Assembly (NCBI RefSeq): GCF_000317285.1
Contig: NZ_AJLN01000120.1
Span: 1 to 64,000, forward strand
Direction: 5' to 3'
DNA length: 64,000 nucleotides
Source of the DNA: Chlorogloeopsis fritschii PCC 6912
GTDB lineage: Bacteria > Cyanobacteriota > Cyanobacteriia > Cyanobacteriales > Nostocaceae
Both the position numbers and the translations under genes were made by a program. The number at the start of each line of letters is the position of its first letter. The first letter of the stretch is position 1. Below, piece after piece: positions 1 to 9,387 of the stretch. The notes below the pieces were generated by a model. It was not told the DNA's origin and did not search any database. It saw nothing but the letters and a program-made list of their open reading frames with translations.

Positions 1-118
1 TTAAGATTTTGCGTGGGTATTTGCTACTGAATGCGATTGTTTTAAATTAGCGATCGCTCTATGGGTGCATATATTAACGTCTGTTTTGCAATCCTGACGC
101 AGCAGCAGGCAAACTGTC

Positions 119-286
119 ATGTTCGATAGCTTAGACAAAACCCTAGAAAATCTTCTCAAGCAAGCCCCATCTAGCGAACTTCCCGAACTTAACAGGGCTG
201 TCGTTAGCTTTGAGACACCCGATAAAAACTATACGCTGTCCAGCCAACTAACGGTTAATACCAATTCTCTACGATTCGGGTGCTAA
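119..286 (+). pseudogene. Truncated DUF4255 (Pvc16/Afp16-like) CIS protein, N-terminus only
   Basis: The frame starts at ATG 119 and reads about 50 codons resembling the start of DUF4255 proteins: MFDSLDKTLENLLKQ, then VSFETPDKNYTL and a TVN motif. It then leaves the family consensus (usually TVNLFLYD...) and stops at 284-286. From about 270 a different frame reads as the middle of a baseplate J-like protein. DUF4255 proteins belong to contractile injection systems, where they act at the tail end of the particle, so it fits the following genes. I infer a deletion that removed the rest of DUF4255 and the 5' part of the next gene. The short shared stretch around CTCTACGA (268-275) could be a microhomology junction. 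Confidence 0.6.
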
Positions 287-1142
287 CAATCGTCACTACA
301 CCCTAGAGCGAGCTAGGGGTCGGATTACCTTTGGTGATGGCAATTTCGGTAAGATTCCCCCGTTGGGAGCAGCTATTCGTGCCAAGCAATATCGTACCGG
401 GGGCGGTTTAGTCGGGAATCTCGATAGTCGTACCATCACCCAAGTCTTAAGCGCGATTCCTGGTGTAGAAGCCGTTTTCAATCCCAAACCGAGCGAAGGA
501 GGAGCCGATGCTGAAACTCTAGAAAACCTGAGCTTACGAGGGCCACAAACCTTACGTCATCAGGGAGTGGCGATCGCTATCCAAGACTACGAAACAATGG
601 CAAAGGAAGCTTCGCCTTCAGTGGCAGTGGCACGAGCGATTCCGACAACCGATGCTAGCGATCGCTATCGACCTGGATGGGTAACGCTAGTCATTATTCC
701 TCATAGCGAAGCACCCCGTCCTATCCCCTCCTTTGGCTTGCGCGAACAAGTGCGGAAATACATCGAAGTGAGAGCCGCAGCCGATCTCGTTGCTGCCCAA
801 CACATTCAAGTCATCGCTCCTGACTATCTGCCCGTCGATATCGAAGTGACGATTGTTCCTATCGATGCCGCCGAAGCGGGTGCAGTAGAAGCTCGCGTTC
901 GTAGTGCCCTGAATCGGTTCTTGCATCCCTTGCGCGGCAGTCCAGAGGGGCGCGGTTGGCAACCAGGAAGAGATGTTTTTCTTTCTGACGTTGCTGCTGT
1001 AATCGAGCGCGTCGAAGGTGTCGATTATGCCAAAGAATTGTCGCTGCTTTTAGAAGGCGTACTGCAAGCCGAACAAATTTCAATCGCTGCTAACCGCACT
1101 GTTGTTGCTGGCGAAATCCGCATTCGTCTAGAACTCAACTAA
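270..1142 (+). pseudogene. Baseplate J-like CIS protein, 5'-truncated
   Basis: An open frame from about 270 encodes the C-terminal portion of a putative baseplate assembly protein (J family, Afp11/Pvc11-like). Visible signs are a FGDGNFGKIPP motif, the RTGGG(L/x)xGN motif, a QDYETMA segment and a GRDVFLSDV segment near the end. The usual N-terminal half, present in the next gene, is missing. The only start codons are internal (for example TTG 363), so any product would lack about half the protein. In a complete system this protein builds the baseplate wedge around the spike. It is fused directly to the DUF4255 remnant and lies 29 bp upstream of a second J-like gene. Confidence 0.65.
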
Positions 1143-1171
1143 TTTTTAGCTCTTTTTTTGAGGTTGCGATC

Positions 1172-3161
1172 GTGTCTCTCCCTCTGCCTAATTTAGATGA
1201 TCGCCGTTGGGTTGACCTAGTAGAAGAAGGTCGAGCCTTAATTCCGGTTTATGCGCCTCAATGGACTGACCACAACGCCCACGATCCCGGCATTACCCTG
1301 ATCGAACTTTTCGCCTGGATTGCGGAGATGGATCTCTATCAGATCAATCGCATTTCAGATGCTTATAAGCTGAAATTTCTGGCTTTAGCTGGAATTCGAC
1401 CCAATCCACCGCAACCCACTCGGACAGTTCTGAGTTTGACTCCCAAATCCGATGCTCAAGAAATCCCCATCGGCAGCCAATTTCAGGGTAGAAATGCTTT
1501 AGGGCAAATCGTTCGCTTCCGGACTGTGGCTCCCTTAATGCTTGTCAAAAGTCAGTTGCGGGCGCTTGGAATCCAAACTTCTCAAGGATTTTGCGATTTA
1601 TCTGCTCGACTTGAGCGAGGTGAATCTCTGCCGCTATTTGACGATAATCCCAAACCAGGCAATATCTTGTATTTGGGTTTCGATCGCGCCCTGCCTCCAA
1701 ATCTACCTGTGAGTCTGTTTTTTGCCTTGAGCGATCCGAGTACGGATGAGAAAGAACGACAGCGATTGCTACGGGAACTTCAACAACAAGAGGCTGAGTG
1801 CCATCCGGCAAACACTTTGCTCGAATGCCCCCCACAAACTGACAGCAAACCTATACCTGAATATCCCTTGCACCATCATTCCGTGCAGACAGTATGGGAA
1901 TTCTTCAGCGAGACAGGATTTTGGCAACCTTTAGATGCCGCAGTCGGAGAGATTGAAGATTGGACTCGCAGCTTTACGTTAAGCGATCGCGTTGTGTTAA
2001 AGTTACCAGCACCGATGAGGGAAATCACGACAGGAGTAATTTGTCAACCTTATTACTACCTGCGCTGTCGATTTTTGACAGGAGCCTATGACGCAACTCC
2101 CATGCTAGATCGCCTCATTTTAAATGGTGTAAAGGTCGAACAGGCAGTAGCGATCGAAAGTGAAATCGGGATAGGCACAGGAGAACCGCTACAGCAATAC
2201 ACCCTTCCCCACGCCCCGATTTTGCCTGACAGTTTGCATCTGTTTACCGAAGAACTAGGGCAGAGAGTCGAATGGTGGCTGCGTCCCGATTTTGATGCTT
2301 CTAGACGAAGCGATCGCCACTTTTTACTCAATGCCACTACAGGAGCGATCGCCTTTGGTGATGGCGAGAAAGGACGAGTTCCGCCTAAAAATGCGCGAAT
2401 TTTTGCCAGCTATAACGCAACCTTAGCAGAAGGAGGCAACTTAGCCAAAGACACCGTGCGAGAAATCGCCCCTGCCGATCTCGGCGAACTAGGCGATCGC
2501 ATCGAAACCATTACCAATCCTCTCCCTGCCATGGGGGGAACCGCTGCCGAAACCCTGACGCAAATTACAGCCCGCGCCCTCAAACTTCTCACTAAGCCCC
2601 AAAGAGCCGTAACCCTAGCCGATTATGAAACTTTAGCCCTAGAAACCCCTGGTGTACGACTGGCAAGAGTAGCAGCACGAGCAAATCTCGATCCTAGCTT
2701 TCCCTGCATTCGAGCCACCGGAGTTATTACCGTCATCGTCCTTCCCTATCTGCCCAGTGATCGCCCGATGCCCAGTCCTGGATTGCGACGCAGCTTATCT
2801 CAACCGCAGGCGGATAGTCGGCACTCGCGTTATTGTCGCCGCACCCGTTTATGTAGAAGTGAGCGTGCGAGCGAAAGTGCAGTCCTATCCTGGTAAAAAT
2901 ATCAGCCAAGTTCAACAGCAAATTATTCAATCGCTCAATCAATTTTTCCATCCCCTTTTTGGGGGAAGCGATGGCAAAGGCTGGGTTTTCGGACGAGATG
3001 TTTATCGTTCGGAAGTCTTACAAGTCATTGACGAAACCCCAGGAAGCGATCGCGTTTTATCTCTCGAACTTCTCGCCGACGGCAAACCCCAATGCGGCAA
3101 CATCTGTCTCGGTTCACTAGGACTCGTAGCAGCCGGACAACACGATATTACTGTTGTTTGA
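1172..3161 (+). pseudogene. Baseplate J-like CIS protein, frameshifted near the 3' end
   Basis: GTG 1172 opens a frame that starts like CIS/phage baseplate J proteins: LPNLDDRRWVDLVEE, then WTDHNAHDPGITLIELFAW, the signature of this family. It continues through FGDGEKGRVPP and the ADYETLALETPGV segment to about residue 540. Near 2790-2796 coding switches to another frame that carries the normal C-terminus: AYLNRRRIVGTRV, then GKGWVFGRDVYRSEV, ending at 3161. As written the protein stops at 2896 with a spurious tail. The break is a small indel or a sequencing error. It is one of two adjacent J-like genes, as in other CIS loci, and forms part of the baseplate wedge. Product assignment is firm; its functional state is uncertain. 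Confidence 0.75.
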
Positions 3162-3209
3162 AAGGCGTTTAGGAGTTCAGAAAAAATATTTTTAATTTTT
3201 AATTCTCCC

Positions 3210-4142
3210 ATGCCTACCCCTCTCCCGAACGATCTTCAACGATTCACTTACTGGCAAGGACAATTACTTCGCAGTGTAGATTTTCGTGACCAAAGTGCGA
3301 TCGCTGCTCAACTGCGTTGGTGGCACAACCGCGCTGTGCATAATGCCTACGGAATTGCTGAAGGTTTGCAAGTGACTCGCAATGGTAATACCGTTACGGT
3401 AGAACCAGGGATCGCCTATGACTGCTTCGGGCGCGAACTAATGCTATCGCAGCCACAGGTGCTAACTATTCCAGCAGATTTGGAAGATAGCTTTTTACTC
3501 GCACAGTACCAAGAAATTAACTCATCTAACCAGCAAAACGAATTATCGCCAGCCTGCCTGCCCACAAAGTTTAAGTTAACACAACGTCCTCGTCTGCTCT
3601 GGAAACCGTCTAATAGCGTCAAAGTTCGGGATGGGGTTATTCTTGCTCGTTTGATTAATCGAACAACAGCACCCTCTGACCACCCTGACTTCATTCCTCC
3701 ACGTGCCAGAGCGATCGCGCGACCCCGCATTGGTAGCGGTACGACAGTTCCAGGAGCAACGTCTTGGACTTCTTGGAGAGTGAGCGATGGCAGCCAACAA
3801 ATTGTAGTAGGATTTCAAGTCGAAATTGATACTTCTAGTGCGGGTTTTACCGAAATTCCTTGCTATTTTGCCTGGTTGCAAGGTTCTTTCTGGAGTTCTC
3901 CCAAAGAACAATTCCTATTTGCCTCGTTCGGGCATATCAGCAAGGTATCCGTCGAGCAATTGACCTTTAACCTCTGGCTACCGTCAATCCAAACCTGGGT
4001 ACCCTCTATTGAAACCAATCAGGCTTTGGATACAGAGTTTCTGACCTTTGCCCAACAGCAAAAACTGTATGTCTCTTGGTTGGGAATTCAACCCTTCCAG
4101 AAGAATTGCGATCGCACGGAGGAGAATTATGAGTCTGCTTGA
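3210..4142 (+). CDS. CIS-locus protein of unknown family, paralogue 1 of 4
   Basis: A 310-residue protein that I cannot assign to a named family. Its first 80 residues share a pattern with three other proteins in this locus: YWQGQLL, then an acidic D-F pair, RWWHNRAVH, YGIAEGLQV, V.VEPGIAYD and FGREL. The middle has a proline/arginine-rich stretch, and the C-terminal third is beta-rich with many Trp residues (SWTSWRVSDG, WLQGSFWSS). There is no signal peptide or membrane segment. It sits 48 bp after the J-like gene and overlaps the next gene by 14 bp, so it is probably co-transcribed. I infer a baseplate, collar or fibre-associated structural role from context only. Confidence 0.7.
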   Translation: MPTPLPNDLQRFTYWQGQLLRSVDFRDQSAIAAQLRWWHNRAVHNAYGIAEGLQVTRNGNTVTVEPGIAYDCFGRELMLSQPQVLTIPADLEDSFLLAQYQEINSSNQQNELSPACLPTKFKLTQRPRLLWKPSNSVKVRDGVILARLINRTTAPSDHPDFIPPRARAIARPRIGSGTTVPGATSWTSWRVSDGSQQIVVGFQVEIDTSSAGFTEIPCYFAWLQGSFWSSPKEQFLFASFGHISKVSVEQLTFNLWLPSIQTWVPSIETNQALDTEFLTFAQQQKLYVSWLGIQPFQKNCDRTEENYESA

Positions 4143-5217
4143 TGAAACGCGCTACCCCGAACGCCTGGAATTTTTTCACGGTCAGCGTTTGTTTGCTCCC
4201 GATCTCCAAGCAATCGAAGTGTTTAATCGGGAGATGCGCTGGTTGCACAATCGTAGCTTGCACCAACCCGGCATTGGCAATGGTTTTGCGGTTTCTGGGG
4301 AAAAAGGCGATCGCCAAGTCGCGATCGGCCCCGGATACGCCATTGATGTTGATGGGCGAGAGATTGTTTTAACGCAAGTAGAAATCCTGCCTATTCCTCC
4401 CGTAGCGACTGACGAGGGCGGCGGTTCTGTTTTTTTCGATTTAACTGTTTCCTATCCCGAAGATGAGGATTTAGAAGCAGCAGAAACCCGTGAAGGTATC
4501 TGTTTGGATCGGGGTGTGGTAAGAAGGCAAGAGAAACCTATTTTTTGCTGGATTCGCCTCAAAAAGGATTCACAGGGAAATCTTCAGCCCAAAGAAACTA
4601 AATTAGCCACTGATATTAAAGATGGTCGAAAAATTATTGTTGCTCGCATTGAAGTTTTTAATTGTCAGTTAAATCGTCAAGTTTGCATCGCCCAAAGACG
4701 CAGTGCCCGTCCACCCAAGCAACCCTACATTGCTTGTGGCGAAGAACAACCGACGATGTGGGACGTAGAATTAATTGTCCCATCAGAAGAATCGCCATCT
4801 AGATCAACACAACAGGCTTCAGCAGTATTCATTCCACCATTCAAGCTTGTTGCCGAGGTTGATACTAGCAAAGCAGGATTTTTGACAACGCCTTCCTACT
4901 CCGCACGAATTGACGGTTTGCGTCTTTGGTTTATCGATCAGAAATTCTCTCGCACCGATGGCGCACCCTATGTTGTAGATGGATTGATTAATATCGATAA
5001 TAATCGGGCGACACCGAAAAAGTTTGCGCTGGAAGTCTTGCTGTTAGTACAAAATCTTGCGTTCGCAAGAGATGGATCTAATTCAAGCTTATTACGCAGT
5101 CGCACTGTCACAGACACGGCATCTAGTCTTGCCTTTTCCGAACAACAACGAGTGAAGGATGCGCTTGCCGAACTATTAGAGGACTGGCATATCGTTTGGA
5201 TGGGTGTGGAGGAATAA
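4129..5217 (+). CDS. CIS-locus protein of unknown family, paralogue 2 of 4
   Basis: The start is ATG 4129 (MSLLDETRYPERLEFF), chosen because GGAGGA lies just upstream; the frame is open further 5' without such a site. The 362-residue product repeats the N-terminal pattern of its neighbours: FFHGQRL, MRWLHNRSLHQPGI, V.IGPGYAID, DGREIVL, then IPIPP. Its C-terminal half carries FKLVAEVDTSKAGF, close to the VEIDTSSAGFTEIP segment of paralogue 1, so paralogues 1 and 2 are related along most of their length. No enzymatic motif is seen. It lies 3 bp before the NHL/tail-protein gene in what looks like one operon. A structural role in the injection machine is inferred. Confidence 0.7.
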   Translation: MSLLDETRYPERLEFFHGQRLFAPDLQAIEVFNREMRWLHNRSLHQPGIGNGFAVSGEKGDRQVAIGPGYAIDVDGREIVLTQVEILPIPPVATDEGGGSVFFDLTVSYPEDEDLEAAETREGICLDRGVVRRQEKPIFCWIRLKKDSQGNLQPKETKLATDIKDGRKIIVARIEVFNCQLNRQVCIAQRRSARPPKQPYIACGEEQPTMWDVELIVPSEESPSRSTQQASAVFIPPFKLVAEVDTSKAGFLTTPSYSARIDGLRLWFIDQKFSRTDGAPYVVDGLINIDNNRATPKKFALEVLLLVQNLAFARDGSNSSLLRSRTVTDTASSLAFSEQQRVKDALAELLEDWHIVWMGVEE

Positions 5218-5220
5218 CCT

Positions 5221-7449
5221 ATGACTAGGGACAAAATGGGCAGAGTCAATTTCTTCTACCTCAACCGAGATAACTGTTGGCGAGATTTTCAGTGGCAGGG
5301 GCTAGAACTGGAAGCAAACGGAATCTTACGATTAGCTTCTCTCCCTTCAGTCGTTGAGCCGTCCCCAAGTTTGGCAGAACAACCGATTCCTGACGCTCCT
5401 GCTGGTGTGGCAATTGGGGGAGATGGGACGCTTTATTTTACCGATCCTACTCATCATCTTCTCTGGCGCATCGACCCTTGCGTTCGCGCAGCGTGCCTTT
5501 GGCATCGCTCTCGAACTCCCATTCCTTGCCTTGGCAGTGAAGGAAGCCAAGCGACTCAGTTTCGCCAACCGAGAGGGGTACTATTCCACCTGCTCCGACA
5601 AGCAATTTTTGTTGCTGATAGCGGCAATCATCGCTTGCAAATTTTCCATCCCCAATCGTTCCAACTGCTGGGAATTTGGGGACAATCAGACATGGCTAGC
5701 GAACCCCAGCCGTCAGCAGAACCAGGACATTTTAACACTCCCTGGACATTAGCTTGTGATGTGGCGGGAAATATTTATGTGGTGGATTATGGCAACCAGC
5801 GAGTACAAAAGTTCGATTTGTCAGGTAATGTGATCGAGTCATTTTGGGATACGCTTCGGGCTGAAACAACTTTGCAGCAACCGAGCGATATTGCAGTGGT
5901 TCAACAGGGAGACGAAACGCAAGTTTACATCCTAGATGCTAGCCAGCAAGCGATTTTTGTCGTTAACGCAGAGGGAGATTTTCGCCAGCAATTATCTTTA
6001 TCGCAGCAGTTACCATCGCCAATGGGACTCGCCGTTACTCAAGAAGCTATTTTTGTCGGCGATAACCAGCGACAGCGAGTTTTCAAATTTACGATCGCTG
6101 GAGAGTTTGTAGGCGAAGCTCAAGGTTACCACGGCTCGGTAGCCGCCTTAACTGTAGAAAATACCCCCACGGGGATGAGTTTTGCTAGTGGTTTAGCAGG
6201 AAATCAGTTTCTGTGGCTTCATCCCGGTGGCAATGCGTTTCCTGTGGTTCTTTACTTAGATCGCGCTTACGTCAACAGTGGCATTGTTTGGGGAGGTTCT
6301 TTTCATCCCAGAGAAAATGCCGTTCAATGGCATCAATTCAAGGCAAAGGTAGAAGCATTGCAAACGGGTACGCATCTGCAATTCTTTTTCTATACGAGCG
6401 ATCGCGATATTCCACCTCCCGCTCCCAATCCTACCGATCCGATTTATCCGTTCGATGCAACTATCTGGAAGGCAATGCCGCTAGATAGTTTAGAGGGTTT
6501 AATTTTAGGAGAAGCTAAACAGTATCTTTGGGTTGGCGTGCATTTTACGGGTGAAGGCAAGGCGAGTCCCCGTTTAGAACAGATCCGAGTCCAATTTGAC
6601 TACGATTCCTACAGCCAATACCTTCCGGCTATTTACCGCGAAAATCCAGCCTATCGGCAAACGCTAGAACAGTTGCTATCACTATTTGAAAGTGGCTTTA
6701 CAGACGTGGAAGCGGCAATTGCCAGTCTCAGTCAATATTTTGATGCCCAAGCGATTCCTACCCAATGGCTACCGTGGCTGGCAAGTTGGTTGGCGCTACA
6801 ACTTGATGAAAACGCTCCCGAACCAAAACAAAGACAAGCGATCGCTCAGGCTCCGATCTGGCACGCTCAAAGGGGAACCGCACGAGGATTGCAGACAGCT
6901 TTACGCTTCTATGCCAATGTAGATGCTCGAATTGAGGAGCCAATTCTGCAAGCGACATGGTGGGCACTACCTGCCAATACTTCTGCCTGCCAATCAGAAC
7001 AACAAACTTCTCTATTAGGATTTACAACCCGTTTAGCACCTGCTGAAGCTCAGGGGGCTGTAGTGGGAACTACTGCGACTGTCGATCGCTCTCATCTCAT
7101 TGATGGCGAGGCATACGGCTCTCCCCTCTACGAACAACTCGCCCATCAGTTCAGCGTGCAAATATACCGAGGGCAAATTCACAATACGAAGACGCTTGCT
7201 CAAATCCGCGAGATTATAGAACGAGAAAAGCCCATCCATACCACTTATCAAATTTGTCTTGTCGAACCCCAGATGAGAGTTGGTTGGCAAGCCAGGGTAG
7301 GCATTGACACGATCGTTGCCGGATCACCTCCACCAACTCGAATTGGTGAATCCACAGGCAATACAAAGATGATTTTAGCAGGAGATCCGACTGGGCAAAT
7401 TGGCGATCGCAGTCGCATTGGACAAACAACCCGTCTGGGCGATCGTTAG
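5221..7449 (+). CDS. NHL beta-propeller fused to phage tail protein I-like domain
   Basis: A 742-residue protein preceded by GGAGGAAT. Residues ~50-330 contain NHL-type propeller blades (PAGVAIGGDGTLYFTD; VADSGNHRLQIF; VVDYGNQRVQKFD). Residues ~455-570 match the tail protein I / TIGR02242 type: YLPAIYRENP, FESGFTDVE, IPTQWLPWLASWL, RGTARGLQTAL. Tail protein I and its CIS counterpart (Afp12-like) belong to the baseplate. NHL propellers usually bind protein or ligand, so the fusion may carry a recognition module. The C-terminus is rich in GDPTGQIGDRS-like short repeats. Around 5478-5512 a string resembling a dispersed cyanobacterial repeat (GCGTTCGCGCAGCGTGCC) is inserted in frame in the first propeller segment. 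Confidence 0.8.
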   Translation: MTRDKMGRVNFFYLNRDNCWRDFQWQGLELEANGILRLASLPSVVEPSPSLAEQPIPDAPAGVAIGGDGTLYFTDPTHHLLWRIDPCVRAACLWHRSRTPIPCLGSEGSQATQFRQPRGVLFHLLRQAIFVADSGNHRLQIFHPQSFQLLGIWGQSDMASEPQPSAEPGHFNTPWTLACDVAGNIYVVDYGNQRVQKFDLSGNVIESFWDTLRAETTLQQPSDIAVVQQGDETQVYILDASQQAIFVVNAEGDFRQQLSLSQQLPSPMGLAVTQEAIFVGDNQRQRVFKFTIAGEFVGEAQGYHGSVAALTVENTPTGMSFASGLAGNQFLWLHPGGNAFPVVLYLDRAYVNSGIVWGGSFHPRENAVQWHQFKAKVEALQTGTHLQFFFYTSDRDIPPPAPNPTDPIYPFDATIWKAMPLDSLEGLILGEAKQYLWVGVHFTGEGKASPRLEQIRVQFDYDSYSQYLPAIYRENPAYRQTLEQLLSLFESGFTDVEAAIASLSQYFDAQAIPTQWLPWLASWLALQLDENAPEPKQRQAIAQAPIWHAQRGTARGLQTALRFYANVDARIEEPILQATWWALPANTSACQSEQQTSLLGFTTRLAPAEAQGAVVGTTATVDRSHLIDGEAYGSPLYEQLAHQFSVQIYRGQIHNTKTLAQIREIIEREKPIHTTYQICLVEPQMRVGWQARVGIDTIVAGSPPPTRIGESTGNTKMILAGDPTGQIGDRSRIGQTTRLGDR

Positions 7450-7479
7450 TTATCTTAATTCGCACTTTGAGGAAAAACT

Positions 7480-8244
7480 ATGCACTCAACCGACTTAAAA
7501 ACACCAATTCGCAATCGCTATTTCTACGGCAAGCTGCTCGATGTTTACCATTTTCAATTAGAAACCTGCTATCTCAATGCCAAACGCTGGCTTCTGAACC
7601 GTTTAATTTCTGGCTACGGCGTAGTTTGTGGCTTGGATGTCAAAGCAGCACCCAATAAAAAAGGAATTATAGTCACACCTGGTTTGGCGATCGACAAGTG
7701 GGGACGAGAAATCATCGTATCAACAGACACAGAACCCATTCCGATTCCTTCACAATTTATTCCTAAACCTCCAACCGACACTACCCAAGCCAGCCCAGAG
7801 AAACCACCAGAGGAGAAGTTCGTTCATCTCTTACTTTGCTATCACGAATGCGAAAGCGATCCCGCCCCGATTTTAACAGGTGACAATTGCGGCGTACCTG
7901 CTTGCGAACCGGGCACGATTCGAGAAAGATACAAGTTAGAGTTCAAAGCGGGTGCTGTACCGCCTCCTCTGAAAGATGTCTGTATCCCCGATTTTATTTC
8001 GGGAGATCGCATTGACTATCCCCAACTTGCCAAATACGTGACGAGTCATGGTTGCCGTCAGTTACCCGAAAATCCCTGTATCCCCCTTGCCAATATCCGA
8101 GTTGCACCCGTTGATGAAGATCCTTGTCATCCGCAAGAAGACAACATTGATATTACGATTCGCCCCATTGTTTTTACGAACGATTTACTGTTCAAACTGC
8201 TTTTATCTCTAATTCACGAAGATAATTACGGAGAAATCAAATGA
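7480..8244 (+). CDS. CIS-locus protein of unknown family, paralogue 3 of 4
   Basis: A 254-residue protein with GAGGAAAA before its ATG. Its N-terminus is the clearest version of the shared module: NRYFYGKLLDVYHF, KRWLLNRLISGYG, VVCGLDV, IIVTPGLAIDKWGREIIV, then PIPIP. The second half is Cys-rich (CYHECESD, NCGVPACEPG, HGCRQLPENPC), which could mean metal binding or disulfides. The C-terminal part has IPLANIRV and ITIRPIVFTNDLL. It overlaps the next gene by ATGA, so translation is coupled. Function is unknown; placement in the CIS operon suggests a structural or accessory part. Confidence 0.7.
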   Translation: MHSTDLKTPIRNRYFYGKLLDVYHFQLETCYLNAKRWLLNRLISGYGVVCGLDVKAAPNKKGIIVTPGLAIDKWGREIIVSTDTEPIPIPSQFIPKPPTDTTQASPEKPPEEKFVHLLLCYHECESDPAPILTGDNCGVPACEPGTIRERYKLEFKAGAVPPPLKDVCIPDFISGDRIDYPQLAKYVTSHGCRQLPENPCIPLANIRVAPVDEDPCHPQEDNIDITIRPIVFTNDLLFKLLLSLIHEDNYGEIK

Positions 8245-9302
8245 AACATCATCACGGATTGGGTAATGAACTTTGTGAGTGTAGCGCGATCGAGCGTCCT
8301 CGCTATTTTCCTCGGCAAATGATTACCGCCGACGATATGATTTTAGAGCAGACTTACTTTCGCGATAAACTACGTCGCCACAATCGTTTGTTGCATGGCT
8401 GGGGTACAATCTGCGGTGCTATTGTTTGCCCGGTTTGCAACTCCAAAGAAGAAATGAAACCTTGGCTAGTGAATGTTAGTCCTGGATACATATTAGGGCC
8501 TTACGGGGATGAAATTGTTATTGATCGCGATTGCACAATAGACATCTGCACTACTGGAGTTATGGGAATGTGCCAGGAACCTTCACCTCCTCCTCTCGAT
8601 CCCTGGTGCAGCGATGTCAAGGAAATCGTTATCAATCGATGTCAAGGGCCTGTCTACATTGCTGTTAAATATAAAGAAATAATGGCGCGCCCCGTGCGGT
8701 TACAACCGATGGGGTGCGGTTGCGACGATATGCAATGCGAATATTCTCGCTGGTGCGATGGCTATGAAATTGGCGTTTTAACAGAACTTCCCGAATCGCA
8801 TCGCCCCGACTTATCAGACAATTCATCCGATCAGCCGAAACAAATGGAAATTCCGAAATGTCCGCCTTGTCCGTCTGAACCGTGGGTAGTTTTAGCAGAA
8901 GTTGATTTTGATCCTAACAATGGTGACATTACTAAAATTGATAACTATAAATACCGTCGTATTCTTCGGACTCACACCCAAGATTGGTTGAGTTTACCAA
9001 GTCCAGAGATTAAAAAAGTTACCCCTGATACCCTACGGCAAGGAGATTCAGAGGTGATCTTAACGGTAGAAGGGAACAATCTGCGAACTCCTAAAATAAT
9101 AAGCTTTGGCAAAGGAATCAAAGTAACTAATCTAGGCAAATTGAATGAATTGAATGGAGAAGAAAGGAGCTTTCAAGTTAAAGTCAGTGTCGATGCCCAA
9201 GCTCAACCCGAAAACTACTACAACATGACAATAATTGACGTAGATTGCAACGTGATGGTTGAATCCAAAGTTGTTAAAATCACTGCTAGTAACAATAGCT
9301 GA
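8241..9302 (+). CDS. CIS-locus Cys-rich protein with C-terminal IPT/TIG-like domain, paralogue 4 of 4
   Basis: A 353-residue protein. Residues ~15-95 are a diverged copy of the shared module (PRYFPRQMITADD, LRRHNRLLHGWG, V.VSPGYILG, GDEIVI). Many cysteines occur in pairs (CPVCNSKEE, GCGCDDMQCEYSRWC, CPPCPSEP), suggesting metal binding. Residues ~255-350 look like an IPT/TIG immunoglobulin-like fold: IKKVTPDTLRQGD, VILTVEGNNL, then a terminal strand VESKVVKITA. IPT domains often mediate surface adhesion, so this could be a fibre or receptor-contact component; that is inference. It is the last gene of the operon, and no clear terminator follows. Confidence 0.65.
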   Translation: MKHHHGLGNELCECSAIERPRYFPRQMITADDMILEQTYFRDKLRRHNRLLHGWGTICGAIVCPVCNSKEEMKPWLVNVSPGYILGPYGDEIVIDRDCTIDICTTGVMGMCQEPSPPPLDPWCSDVKEIVINRCQGPVYIAVKYKEIMARPVRLQPMGCGCDDMQCEYSRWCDGYEIGVLTELPESHRPDLSDNSSDQPKQMEIPKCPPCPSEPWVVLAEVDFDPNNGDITKIDNYKYRRILRTHTQDWLSLPSPEIKKVTPDTLRQGDSEVILTVEGNNLRTPKIISFGKGIKVTNLGKLNELNGEERSFQVKVSVDAQAQPENYYNMTIIDVDCNVMVESKVVKITASNNS

Positions 9303-9387
9303 GAATTGAAAGATAAACGGCACTTCAATCAATTCACCAGTGGCGATCGCCTATTGCATTCCCGCGCTGATACTGTAATTATTATCT

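Noticed and set aside
1..9302. Prophage tail region
   Set aside because: DUF4255, J-like and tail-protein-I genes with a CIS-type ATPase fit a contractile injection system; no capsid, terminase, integrase or lysis gene is visible.
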